Under the pieces are notes generated by a model, which was given only the letters and a program-made list of their open reading frames with translations, ran no database searches and was not told where the DNA came from. Shown piece after piece: positions 9,118 to 17,968 of a stretch of 64,000 nucleotides of DNA (its first letter is position 1; each line of letters starts with the position of its first letter). The DNA lies in contig OZ025756.1 of the NCBI GenBank assembly GCA_964019335.1, forward strand, positions 160,868-224,867, written 5' to 3'. Origin of the DNA: Diplonema japonicum (lineage: Eukaryota > Euglenozoa > Diplonemea > Diplonemida > Diplonemidae). Both the position numbers and the translations under genes were made by a program.

Positions 9118-10794
9118 TTAGTTGTGGCCCACTTTTAAATGAACATGGGTAACAAGACCACATTCTAATTTCTTTCCCTCCCCATTTCTTTTTTTTTTAA
9201 AAAAAGCTTCGAGATGTAAAGCAGCATGCATTGTCGAGGTGCTTGAGAGAGATGCTTCATCACAAGCACATCTCTTGTCCGTAACCCATAGCTTCCTGTC
9301 CTCCCTCTTCAGGAGGAGCTGCTGCTCCACAAAGGACTTCCTCCCAAGAAGGGATCGGGGGAGGAGAAGGAAGGGGCTTGTCACACCACCCACACCCTTC
9401 AGTTCAGTCTGCCCCATCGGGATGACAGAGACAGAGTCAAGGGGACCAACAGCCTCCATCACCTCAGGAGTGACAGCAACAGCCCCACCCACACAGACCC
9501 CTTCCATCCGAGCCGCCTTGTTCACAGTGTTCCCAAAGTAGTCGTACCTCCCTGTCAGGTTGTTCAGTTGTACCGAAACATCACCACAGTGAACACCCAC
9601 ACGAACCCTGAGACCACACCAAGGGCCTTCAGCATCCCACGAACAGTGGTCAACAGTGTCCAAGAGCTCCTCAGGCCACACACTGTTCACAAGCCTCTCC
9701 TGAACAGACAGACCGAACCACACCGCATCAGAAGTACTCTCGAAGGCCACCATGAAAGCATCCCCAATGGTCTTCACCTCGTACCCATTGTGCTCAGCGA
9801 TGCAGTCCCGTATTGCCTGGTTGTGAACTTGAAGTCCCTCCTTCATTCCTCCTGGACATGCCTCCCATGTTGCCGTCGATCCTTGGATGTCGGTGAAGAC
9901 AAGGGCTGCTCTCTCAGATTGAAGACCAGGTGTTGCCACCACGCCATGCGTCGGGCTGCTGCAGGTGTGCATGCTGTGGAAGAGTGCATCGGGGAGGTAG
10001 GGGCGGTAGTCCTTCAGGTTTTCAAGAATCTTGTCGAAAGACTCGTAAAGGGGAGGGGGGAGGGAGGCTGTTGAGATGATGGCCTCGGCTGCTTCAAGGT
10101 CGAAGTGGGAGAGGGAGGTCGCGATGTCCTCTGTGGCGGCGATCACCTTGTTCATCTTGTCGTGTTCTTTACGAAGGCCGTGCGCGAAGCCTCGGGTGAA
10201 GTAGAAGTCGAGGAGGATGATAAGGAGCTGAGCCACTGTGGTTTCACCACCAAGTGTGATGTCCCGAGTGCAAGGGAGGGAGGAGCAGATCACAAGTTCA
10301 CGACGGTCTGCCTGAGAAGGGAGGAGGGGGAGGTCAAACAGCCCGAATCTGGTGGTAATCTCAATCAGAAGTAACAAAAGCCACATAGACAAAGCGGCAA
10401 TGAGGTTTGTGGTGATTCGTGGGGGCAAATTACACACAAGGCAAATATCAATCAGAATCACGAAAAGAGGCCACGATCGGTCCCCGTTGCTGTAGGAGAT
10501 ATCATGCAAATCCCCCAATAGAAAGGCTACCGCAAACAAGTAAAGGCCTGCTTCAACCGACGGTCCTTGGACCCGCTTCTGCACGAGAAGTTGAAAGAGG
10601 ACGAAGCAAGCTGCTGCGATGCCGACGAAGGCCCCTATGACCTGCAAGGTCCACCCCCACTTCACAAATACCAGCGCGTAGCCTATGAGAGCACCACCAC
10701 CTATGGTCAGCAGCACTTTTTTCGCGAAGGTGGTATCAAGGTCATCGCTAGGTAATACCACATAACCAAAGGCGAGACGCAGCCAGCCCCACAT
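9118..10794 (-). CDS. C-terminally shortened receptor-type adenylate cyclase (558 aa)
   Basis: Membrane sensor, linker and active catalytic domain (FTDIQGST, EVKTIGDAFM, RYDYFGNTVNKAAR, ELKGVG) are intact. Shortly after LLLKREDRKL the frame runs into A/T-rich sequence (FFKKKRNGEGKK) and stops, so the second, degenerate cyclase-like domain present in the paralogs is missing. The frame is open upstream to 11310, but that part is translated repeat DNA; MWGWLRLAFGYVVLPSDD matches the paralog starts, so 10794 is chosen. Either a functional short form or an early pseudogene. The catalytic half shows no damage. Confidence 0.75.
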   Translation of the reverse strand: MWGWLRLAFGYVVLPSDDLDTTFAKKVLLTIGGGALIGYALVFVKWGWTLQVIGAFVGIAAACFVLFQLLVQKRVQGPSVEAGLYLFAVAFLLGDLHDISYSNGDRSWPLFVILIDICLVCNLPPRITTNLIAALSMWLLLLLIEITTRFGLFDLPLLPSQADRRELVICSSLPCTRDITLGGETTVAQLLIILLDFYFTRGFAHGLRKEHDKMNKVIAATEDIATSLSHFDLEAAEAIISTASLPPPLYESFDKILENLKDYRPYLPDALFHSMHTCSSPTHGVVATPGLQSERAALVFTDIQGSTATWEACPGGMKEGLQVHNQAIRDCIAEHNGYEVKTIGDAFMVAFESTSDAVWFGLSVQERLVNSVWPEELLDTVDHCSWDAEGPWCGLRVRVGVHCGDVSVQLNNLTGRYDYFGNTVNKAARMEGVCVGGAVAVTPEVMEAVGPLDSVSVIPMGQTELKGVGGVTSPFLLLPRSLLGRKSFVEQQLLLKREDRKLWVTDKRCACDEASLSSTSTMHAALHLEAFFKKKRNGEGKKLECGLVTHVHLKVGHN

Positions 10795-11130
10795 GATGGG
10801 ACCTGTGTGGGATATATTATAACGGAACAGAAAAATGGTAGAAGAAGAAGTGTGGGGGTGTTGGCTCGCTACAAAAATATGGTAGGCGGCCCACCAGTTT
10901 AAAAGAAGTTTTTTTTTTCTCTCTTTTTTTTTTTTTTCCTTTCTGACAAATACCAAAAGATACTTATTATCGTGCTCTGGTCGGGAATTAATTTTATCTT
11001 TTTTTTTTCTTTTTTTTTTTTTCCCGTACTCTACTACCGGCATCTTTAGCCATTTGAGGACGTTTTTCAAATGGAAAGTCAGAACCTCGTTCGACCTCAG
11101 CATGTGTTGCACCCCCCCCCTCCCCCCCCC
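10795..11130. other. Low-complexity spacer upstream of the short cyclase
   Basis: T-rich on the plus strand (A-rich on the coding strand), with C-runs at 11112-11132 leading into the foldback elements. I see no gene here. Confidence 0.4.
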
Positions 11131-11131
11131 C

Positions 11132-11313
11132 CTATGCTGGCATGGAAACGCGTTTCCATGCATTTTTTGAAAAAAAGGGAAACGGAAACGGAAACGGAAA
11201 CGTTTCCTTATGTTTCCTTTAGAAGGAAGCCGTTTCCATAAGAATTTTGAAAAGTATGGAAACGGAAACGGGAACGGAAACGGAAACGTTTCCGCGTTTC
11301 CTGCCAGCATAGC
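11132..11313. mobile_element. MITE-like foldback element A
   Basis: Bounded by CTATGCTGGCA at the left and its reverse complement TGCCAGCATAG at the right. The inside is almost entirely GGAAAC / GTTTCC reiterations arranged as inverted arrays, so each strand can fold on itself. About 180 bp and non-coding. It is followed directly by a second element with the same ends. Confidence 0.65.
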
Positions 11314-11324
11314 CCCCCCCAGGG

Positions 11325-11480
11325 CTATGCTGGCAAGAAACTGGGAAACGTGTTTCCGTATCTGTTTCCTTATTTTTCAAGTACTGAAACGGCCCAAAAT
11401 AAGGAAATGTTTCCGTTTTCCTTATTTTCAAAAAAGAAAAAAGGAAAAAAGCTTGGAAACGCGTTTCCTTGCCAGCATAG
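11325..11480. mobile_element. MITE-like foldback element B
   Basis: Same terminal motif as element A (CTATGCTGGCA ... TGCCAGCATAG) and the same GGAAAC-rich interior, but shorter and with AAATAAGGAAA stretches. Placed head-to-tail with A and separated by about ten C/G-rich bases. Traces of similar sequence (GTTTCCGTTTCCTTATTTTC) occur near 31794-31860. Confidence 0.6.
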
Positions 11481-11481
11481 C

Positions 11482-12175
11482 CCTAGGCATAGTGGTGAAA
11501 CAACTCGCATGCGAGAATGCGAGGACGATTCTCGCACCAAATCCTCGCACATTCTCGCATGCGAGAATGATGCGAGAATCTTTTTTGGCTGAAAACTTCA
11601 ACAGGGAACCTGGTAACCAGTGCCCGAGTGTCAAAAATCTTCGAAGGACCTCAACAGGCAGTGCTTTGCCCCGTGGTGGGGCAGGAGTTCATAGCGGGTG
11701 GGCGATGTCGTGTTTGGTCGCAGGCACCACTAACCACCAAGCAGCAAACACGCCTTCCCAGCATCCCATTGGTGGAGCTCGCGCACATGAAGATACCGAC
11801 ACCAGACACGCTGCTGGCAAAGGGGCCCGGATTCGAGAAGGAGACAAGGGCTCGAGAAGAGTAAAATAAAGCATCGAAAAGACCCTGTTGCCGTTAAGCA
11901 CAGACGCCACCAGTGCCAAACATTTCTGGGCTGGTCGGATACTCAGAGGAGCCCCTCCTCCCCCTGGACATCAAGGAGGGTGAATCACACACGGGGGCGG
12001 ACGTGAACGCACTGATCGCGTTAGTTCGAGGGGGGTTATTTTTGACACATGCACACCTGAAGTGCACACTAGCATGTGTGAGAATCGTGCGAGAATGCGA
12101 CGTCGTTTTGCGAGAATTTCGGCTCAGATTTTTTTTGTGCGAGAATGCGACTCACTTCACTACTATGCCTAGAGG
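11482..12175. mobile_element. Non-autonomous element with CTAGGCATAGT inverted ends
   Basis: The left end CTAGGCATAGTGGTGAA pairs with the reverse complement of the right end (CTAGGCATAGTAGTGAA). Next to both ends lie repeated GCGAGAATG motifs in both orientations. The roughly 700-bp interior has no convincing protein. The design (short inverted ends, reiterated subterminal motifs, no transposase) suits a non-autonomous DNA transposon. Confidence 0.6.
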
Positions 12176-12185
12176 GGTCATAAGG

Positions 12186-12189
12186 GGGT

Positions 12190-12234
<45 letters not shown>
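12186..12234. repeat. Poly-T run of about 43
   Basis: One of the longest homopolymers in the window. It lies just outside the right end of the non-autonomous element. Length is probably unreliable in the assembly. Confidence 0.7.
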
Positions 12235-12236
<2 letters not shown>

Positions 12237-12263
12237 CATTTTTCAGTTTTTTTGCTAAGGGCA

Positions 12264-12409
12264 TTTTGGGCCCTTAAAAAACTCTAACCACCCCCAAAAG
12301 ACGACAACGGGGCCCCCAAAAATTAGAACATCCTGGTCCTGAAAACCATGGGGAAACGGGGGTTTGGGTGAGCACTTTTGGGGTTAGAGTTTTTTTAAGG
12401 GCCTAAAAT
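12264..12409. repeat. Inverted repeat (foldback, 26-bp arms)
   Basis: The left arm GGGCCCTTAAAAAACTCTAA and the right arm TTAGAGTTTTTTTAAGGGCC are complementary, separated by about 90 bases. Non-coding; possibly another small foldback element. Confidence 0.6.
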
Positions 12410-12426
12410 ACGCCATTGCGAAAAAG

Positions 12427-12472
12427 AAATTCGATAAAGTTTCAGTGCATGGGGGGTGCTTACTGTTCAAGT
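12427..12472 (+). repeat. Short dispersed repeat (TCGATAAAGTTTCAGTG...)
   Basis: About 45 bases also found at 45505-45548 (same orientation) and, more diverged, at 43547-43583 (opposite orientation). The core is GATAAA-TTTC-GTG-GCATGGGGGGTGCT. Function unknown. Confidence 0.5.
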
Positions 12473-12970
12473 AGATAAAAGAAACGTCACCCCTTGATGC
12501 CGACCAAGGGAAGCTTTGAACTTTTTTTTGGGGGGGGGAAGACTAACCGGCCAGCAGTAACAGACCAACATCCTGGAGCGAAATGAGAAATACGAAAGGA
12601 GAAGGGTTCAAAAAAGAAGAAAAAAAAAAAAATAAAAAGAGTCTTAATCCATCTCTTCAGGCTGTTCTATCCTTGAAAATATTGAATTTTCTTTTCTCCT
12701 CCCTCCCAAAAAAAAAAAAAACCGGACTACGAAAAGAGGGGGGGGGGGGGGGGGGGGGGGTGTCACCTCATACTATTTTAAGTAGGAATTTTGCACAAAT
12801 GAGAAAATGTGTATAAAAGTGAATACAATCACTCCCCCTCACCCATAAAAAGCCAAAAAGCTGCTTCTTGTAACACCTTGGTGTTCATGGCACTTTTTTG
12901 ACCGAGTCGAGAAATAAAAGAGCCACCAAATCATCCCAGCTCCAGTGGTATTATAAGTGCAACCCCACCT

Positions 12971-15121
12971 TCAAGCAGAACCAAAGGATGCAATCGAAGT
13001 TCTAGTCGTCTCTGCGACACAGCTCACTTGCTGTAGATACAACGCCGTCCCATTAGGGGCCTCCTGTGTGTCTTCTTCTGTAATACTTAGTCCCTCCATC
13101 TCAGAAACAAGGAAGGGGGATATATAGTAGCACAGAACGTCCTTCGCCACGGCATCGCTGCACAGTGAACTGCTCACCACCACACCAGTTCCAAGAACAG
13201 TCACAAACTTCTGCCTCTTGTCCCCCACTGTCCCGTGAAAAATGGTGCTCGTCGACATCCCCACATGGATCGAGGCCTCACCCCCAAGGCCAGCAGACAC
13301 CCCAAGCATCTTCACAAACACCAACGAGTTCTCAACATGTGTGGGGCATGGTTTGGTGCAGTTCCAGCAGACAGCAACCCTGTTCCCCTGAAGCGACACC
13401 ACTGCTCCGTGTGACCTCTCCGTGCACGTCAGTATCCTTGCAAGCCCGTTGTTCACAATGGCACCGACTTCGCTGCCTGACTCGTAGCTCTTTAACGCAA
13501 CCTCAACCTTCCCTACAGTGGCACAGGTGCTCACCTGCAGGGTTGGTGTGCCTGCATTTGAAGTATTGGAGTGCCAACTTTTAAAACTTGAAGTTATTGA
13601 CAAGGCATTTTTAGTACTAACGAACGTCCTGTCCTCCATTTTCAGGAGGAGCTGCTGCTCCACAAAGTCCTTCCTCCCAAGAAGCTCGTACGGCAGCAGA
13701 ATGAAGGGGTTTACAAAGCCTCTCACACCCTTCAGTTCGGTTGGACCCATCGGGATAGAGGCTACACGCTCAAGAGGGCCTACTTCATGCAAGACCTCAG
13801 GAGTGACAGCAACAGCCCCACCCACACAGACCCCTTCCATCCGAGCCGCCTTGTTCACAGTGTTCCCAAAGTAGTCGTACCTCCCTGTCAGGTTGTTCAG
13901 TTGTACCGAAACATCACCACAGTGAACACCCACACGAACCCTGAGACCACACCAAGGGCCTTTGAGTCTCCACGAACAGCATTCTAGTGACAGCAGGTCT
14001 GCAGGCCACACACTGTCGAGAAGCCTCTCCTGAACAGACAGACCGAACCACACCGCATCAGAAGTACTCTCAAAGGCCACCATGAAGGAGTCCCCAATGG
14101 TCTTCACCTCGTACCCATTGTGCTCAGCGATGCAGTCCCGTATTGCCTTGTTGTGAATCTGAAGTCCCTCTTGCATCCCTTCTGGACATGCCTCCCATGT
14201 TGCCGTCGATCCTTGGATGTCGGTGAAGACAAGGCTTGCTCGTTGTGAATTGAGCCCGGGGACAGGGGTGCTCTGAGGTTGCCCTTCGGTGCTGGAGTCG
14301 CTGTGCATGCTGTGGAAGAGTGCATCGGGGATGTAGGGGCGGTAGCCTTTCAAGTTGTCAAGAATCTTGCTGAAGGCGTCGTAAAGGGGAGGGGGGAGGG
14401 AGGCGGTTGAGATGATGTCCTCGGCTGCCTCAAGGTCGAAGCGGGAGAGGGAGGTCGCGATGTCCTCTGTGGCGGTGACCACATTGTTCATCTTTTCATG
14501 CTCCGCGTAAAGCTCGTACGCAAAGCGGCGAGTGAAGTAGAAGTCGAGGAGGATGATAATGATTTGACCCTGTGTGTTCTCAAAGGACTCGGCCAGATCT
14601 AACCTGCAGGGGAGTGTGGGACACGTGACTAATTTCAATCTGTCCTCTTGTGAAGAGAGGTACCGTATGTCGTAGAGGCCAAAACGGTAGGTAGATTCGA
14701 CTAAAATAAGCAGCAGCCACAGCACAAGCATGATGATTAAGTTCCTCGCAACACGAGACGGCATTCTGCACACAAGGCAGACGTCAATCATGATCACAAA
14801 GAAGGGCCACGCCCTGTCCCCCGTACCATATGACACGTCAAAAAGATCAGCAGCAAGAAGCCCTGCAGCCAGAAAGTATATGGACACCTCCGCTATCCTC
14901 AGCCGGAGCCGTTTTTCTATTATTAACTGCGCGAAGACCGAGAAGAGTGCGATCATGGCCACCACGGCCCCCATCATCTCGAGGTCCCATTTCAGCAGCA
15001 TCACGGTGAAGATATAACCGATGAAGGCCACAATTGAGCCGAGCACCAACACCTTTTTGATGAATATTGTTTTCGAATCGTCTGTTTTGAGGATCACGTG
15101 CGAAAATAAAAAGAATTGCAT
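12971..15121 (-). CDS. Receptor-type adenylate cyclase (716 aa)
   Basis: Full-length copy starting MQFFLFSHVILKTDD, with the metal-binding Asp of FTDIQGST at about residue 301. All class III catalytic residues are present. It differs from most copies in the patch before GPWCG (LSLECCSWRLK), in PYIPDALF instead of PYLPDALF, and in the linker ahead of the catalytic domain (STEGQPQSTPVPGLNS). The helix 5-6 loop has VTCPTLPC. The degenerate C-terminal domain ends at FGSA. The start is preceded by CAAAAAG on the coding strand. About 90 bases after the stop lies a palindrome AACACCAAGGTGTT. Confidence 0.88.
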   Translation of the reverse strand: MQFFLFSHVILKTDDSKTIFIKKVLVLGSIVAFIGYIFTVMLLKWDLEMMGAVVAMIALFSVFAQLIIEKRLRLRIAEVSIYFLAAGLLAADLFDVSYGTGDRAWPFFVIMIDVCLVCRMPSRVARNLIIMLVLWLLLILVESTYRFGLYDIRYLSSQEDRLKLVTCPTLPCRLDLAESFENTQGQIIIILLDFYFTRRFAYELYAEHEKMNNVVTATEDIATSLSRFDLEAAEDIISTASLPPPLYDAFSKILDNLKGYRPYIPDALFHSMHSDSSTEGQPQSTPVPGLNSQRASLVFTDIQGSTATWEACPEGMQEGLQIHNKAIRDCIAEHNGYEVKTIGDSFMVAFESTSDAVWFGLSVQERLLDSVWPADLLSLECCSWRLKGPWCGLRVRVGVHCGDVSVQLNNLTGRYDYFGNTVNKAARMEGVCVGGAVAVTPEVLHEVGPLERVASIPMGPTELKGVRGFVNPFILLPYELLGRKDFVEQQLLLKMEDRTFVSTKNALSITSSFKSWHSNTSNAGTPTLQVSTCATVGKVEVALKSYESGSEVGAIVNNGLARILTCTERSHGAVVSLQGNRVAVCWNCTKPCPTHVENSLVFVKMLGVSAGLGGEASIHVGMSTSTIFHGTVGDKRQKFVTVLGTGVVVSSSLCSDAVAKDVLCYYISPFLVSEMEGLSITEEDTQEAPNGTALYLQQVSCVAETTRTSIASFGSA

Positions 15122-15454
15122 CTTTTTGATGAAAGCCGGGCTGGAGCCCCCACCTTTCCCCCCCTGTGGTGAATGGGTTTACGTTTTTTTTTTTTTTTTT
15201 TTTTTTTCTTTTTTTTTTTTGTTGTCGGAGCCGTGATGTTCGGAATAAAGATCACATGAGGGCTTTGCTGGAAAGCAAAATGTTTATATGTGCGAGAGAC
15301 TAACTTCAGCCTCTTGTCAAACACCAACGTGTTTCGCAATCTCTTCTCGATCATGATCTGCACGGAGAAGTCGAGGAGCCACGCAACCATACTTACAACC
15401 CTTTTATTCGTCTCCCGGTACACAAAGAATTGAAACAACATAGAAGAATTGTCT

Positions 15455-15500
<46 letters not shown>

Positions 15501-15647
15501 GCGGTTTTTTAATGAGGGGGCAAAAGTCAACAAATATGAGTTGCAAAGTGAACAGGGAGTGTAAACAAGGCCACTACTACTGGAGAACACGAGCAAGTAG
15601 GGAATACACCTAAGAAGATGAGGCCGTTGTCTTTACGTATCCCATCA

Positions 15648-15680
<33 letters not shown>

Positions 15681-15703
15681 AAGAAAGAAAACAAAGAAGC
15701 AAA
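15122..15703. other. Homopolymer-rich spacer
   Basis: Holds T-runs at about 15185-15207, 15210-15220 and 15457-15499 and an A-run at about 15650-15678, the last being a T-run on the coding strand just past the next gene's stop. No gene is recognised; part of 15300-15420 is translatable and weakly cyclase-like (FDKRLKLV), possibly a relic. Confidence 0.45.
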
Positions 15704-15719
15704 CACACCGGAAGGTGTG
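15704..15719 (-). promoter_or_regulatory. 3' hairpin with UUCC loop after cyclase stop
   Basis: CACACC-UUCC-GGUGUG on the coding strand: a perfect 6-bp stem, starting three bases past the stop codon. The stem sequence is unlike that of the hairpins at 801 and 34967, yet the loop is the same. Confidence 0.5.
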
Positions 15720-15722
15720 AAG

Positions 15723-17867
15723 TTATTGTTCGCTATTAAATGGGAGGACTAGCTGGGCCTTGTCATCAGAGCTCACAAGATATGCCTTCTGCATGGACAC
15801 CTCGCCAGGTACTTCGAAGGTACTTTCCCGCAGTATGCTGAGACCATCGATGCCGAATAGCTCGTAGGGTGAAGCATAACAGCACAGAACACCACTGGAT
15901 ATAGCATCACAGCAAAGTGAACTGCTCACCACCACACCAGTTCCAAGAACAGTCACAAACAGCTGCCTTTTGCTGCCCACCGTCCCATGAAACATGGTGC
16001 TCGTCGACATCCCCACATGGATCGAGGCCTCACCCCCAAAGTCAGCGGACACCCCAAGCATCTTCACAAACACCAACGAGTTCTCAACATGTGTGGGGCA
16101 TGGTTTGGTGCAGTTCCAGCAGACAGCAACCCTGTTCCCCTGAAGCGACACCACTGCTCCGTGTGACCTCTCCGTGCACGTCAGTATCTTCGACATGCAG
16201 ATATTCATTGTGCTCCCAATAAGGTGAGCCTCGTAGCTCCTAAGCACAATCTCAACCTTCCCAACAGTGGCAGTGCTCTGTTGCAGAATATTTGCAAAAC
16301 TCCAGGAGCCATTGTACGACGGACTGGAGCTGGCAGTGTCGGAGACTAAGTTGTTGGGAATGTCAGTTGATACTTCTAACTTCCTGTCCTCCCTCTTCAG
16401 GAGGAGCTGCTGCTCAACAAAGGACTTCCGTTTGATTAGATTTTGAGGGACAAGAAGGAAGGGGTTTATCACACCACCCACACCCTTCAGCTCAGTCTGC
16501 CCCATCGGGATGACAGAGACAGAGTCAAGAGGACCAACAGCCCCCATCACCTCAGGAGTGACAGCAACAGCCCCACCCACACAAGCCCCTTCCATCCGAG
16601 CCGCCTTGTTCACAGTGTTCCCAAAGTAGTCGTACCTCCCTGTCAAGTTGTTCAGTTGTACCGAAACATCACCACAGTGAACACCCACACGAACCCTGAG
16701 ACCACACCAAGGGCCTTCAGCATCCCACGAACAGTGGTCAACAGTGTCCAAGAGCTCCTCAGGCCACACACTGTTCACAAGCCTCTCCTGAACAGACAGA
16801 CCGAACCACACCGCATCAGAAGTACTCTCGAAGGCCACCATGAAGGAGTCCCCAATGGTCTTCACCTCGTACCCATTGTGCTCAGCGATGCAGTCCCGTA
16901 TTGCCTGGTTATGAACTTGAAGTCCCTCCTTCATTCCTTCTGGACATGCCTCCCATGTTGCCGTCGATCCTTGGATGTCGGTGAAGACAAGGCTTGCTTG
17001 TCTTGTCGTCAATCCCGGTGCTGGTGCCTCTCTGGGTGTGCGCACTTCGCTGTGGAGCTCGTGGAAGAGTGCATCGGGGAGGTAGGGGCGATACATCTCA
17101 AGGTTGGTGAGGATCTCGCAGAAAGCGTTATAAAGGGGAGGGGGGAGGGAGGCGGTTGAGATGATGTCCTCGGCTGCCTCAAGGTCGAAGCGGGAGAGGG
17201 AGGTCGCGATTTCCTCTGTGGCGGCGATCACCTTGTTCATCTTCTCGTGTTGTACATGAAGGCCGTTCGCGAAGCCTCGGGTGAAGTAGAAGTCGAGGAG
17301 GAAAATTAAAAGCTGTCCAACAAAAATCCGGACGCTACGTGAAATCGACACGGGGCAGGGGAGGTGGGAGCATTCACAGGACTCTCGGCGCTGCTCTTGG
17401 GAGCTGAGGAACCAAATGTCGTAAAGGCCAAAACGATACACGTTTTCCAGCGATAGGAAGCAAAACCAGCTAGTCAAGAGGATCACTAAAGTAGTGGCAA
17501 CACGATTGTCCACCCGGCATACAAGGCAGAGATCGACTAAGACGACGAAGTAGGGCCACGACCTGTCGTGGTTTTGCACCACCAGAAGCAAGTCAGACAG
17601 CAACAGGGAAACACCCATAAATAATATCCAGGCTACCATTATGCGCCGCCGAAGCTTCTTTTCGATTAGCATCTGCAGGAAAAAAGCGAAGGACAAAACG
17701 GCCGTCACTACTCTGTGAACTCGCAACGACGGGTTGCCGCGAGCCAAGGATACTGCACCATAATATGCCGAGGCGGATGCGCTGGCCACCAACATCACTT
17801 TTTTACTAAAGGCAATCGAGGGGTCGTCCGTTGGCAGCACAACACGCTCGAACGGAAAGAGTAGCAT
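15723..17867 (-). CDS. Receptor-type adenylate cyclase (714 aa)
   Basis: Full-length copy starting MLLFPFERVVLPTDD. It uses the linker variant LHSEVRTPREAPAPGLTTRQ, shared with the copies ending at 20253 and 45772 but not with its other neighbours, a sign of sequence exchange. The catalytic residues are complete. The helix 5-6 loop has CECSHLPC. In the degenerate domain the segment before the invariant LTCTERSHGAVVSLQG is shorter (SYEAHLIGSTMN). The gene upstream (17969) ends only 101 bp before this start. The start follows GGAAAAAAAGAAA on the coding strand, and a UUCC-loop hairpin follows the stop. Confidence 0.88.
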   Translation of the reverse strand: MLLFPFERVVLPTDDPSIAFSKKVMLVASASASAYYGAVSLARGNPSLRVHRVVTAVLSFAFFLQMLIEKKLRRRIMVAWILFMGVSLLLSDLLLVVQNHDRSWPYFVVLVDLCLVCRVDNRVATTLVILLTSWFCFLSLENVYRFGLYDIWFLSSQEQRRESCECSHLPCPVSISRSVRIFVGQLLIFLLDFYFTRGFANGLHVQHEKMNKVIAATEEIATSLSRFDLEAAEDIISTASLPPPLYNAFCEILTNLEMYRPYLPDALFHELHSEVRTPREAPAPGLTTRQASLVFTDIQGSTATWEACPEGMKEGLQVHNQAIRDCIAEHNGYEVKTIGDSFMVAFESTSDAVWFGLSVQERLVNSVWPEELLDTVDHCSWDAEGPWCGLRVRVGVHCGDVSVQLNNLTGRYDYFGNTVNKAARMEGACVGGAVAVTPEVMGAVGPLDSVSVIPMGQTELKGVGGVINPFLLVPQNLIKRKSFVEQQLLLKREDRKLEVSTDIPNNLVSDTASSSPSYNGSWSFANILQQSTATVGKVEIVLRSYEAHLIGSTMNICMSKILTCTERSHGAVVSLQGNRVAVCWNCTKPCPTHVENSLVFVKMLGVSADFGGEASIHVGMSTSTMFHGTVGSKRQLFVTVLGTGVVVSSSLCCDAISSGVLCCYASPYELFGIDGLSILRESTFEVPGEVSMQKAYLVSSDDKAQLVLPFNSEQ

Positions 17868-17968
17868 TTTCTTTTTTTCCTTTTGTTTCGTTGAAAAATA
17901 GTCTTAACCAGACAGAAACGGAGACATATGAAGCATCATGGCTGTAAAGCTATGTTGGGTTCAGCAAA

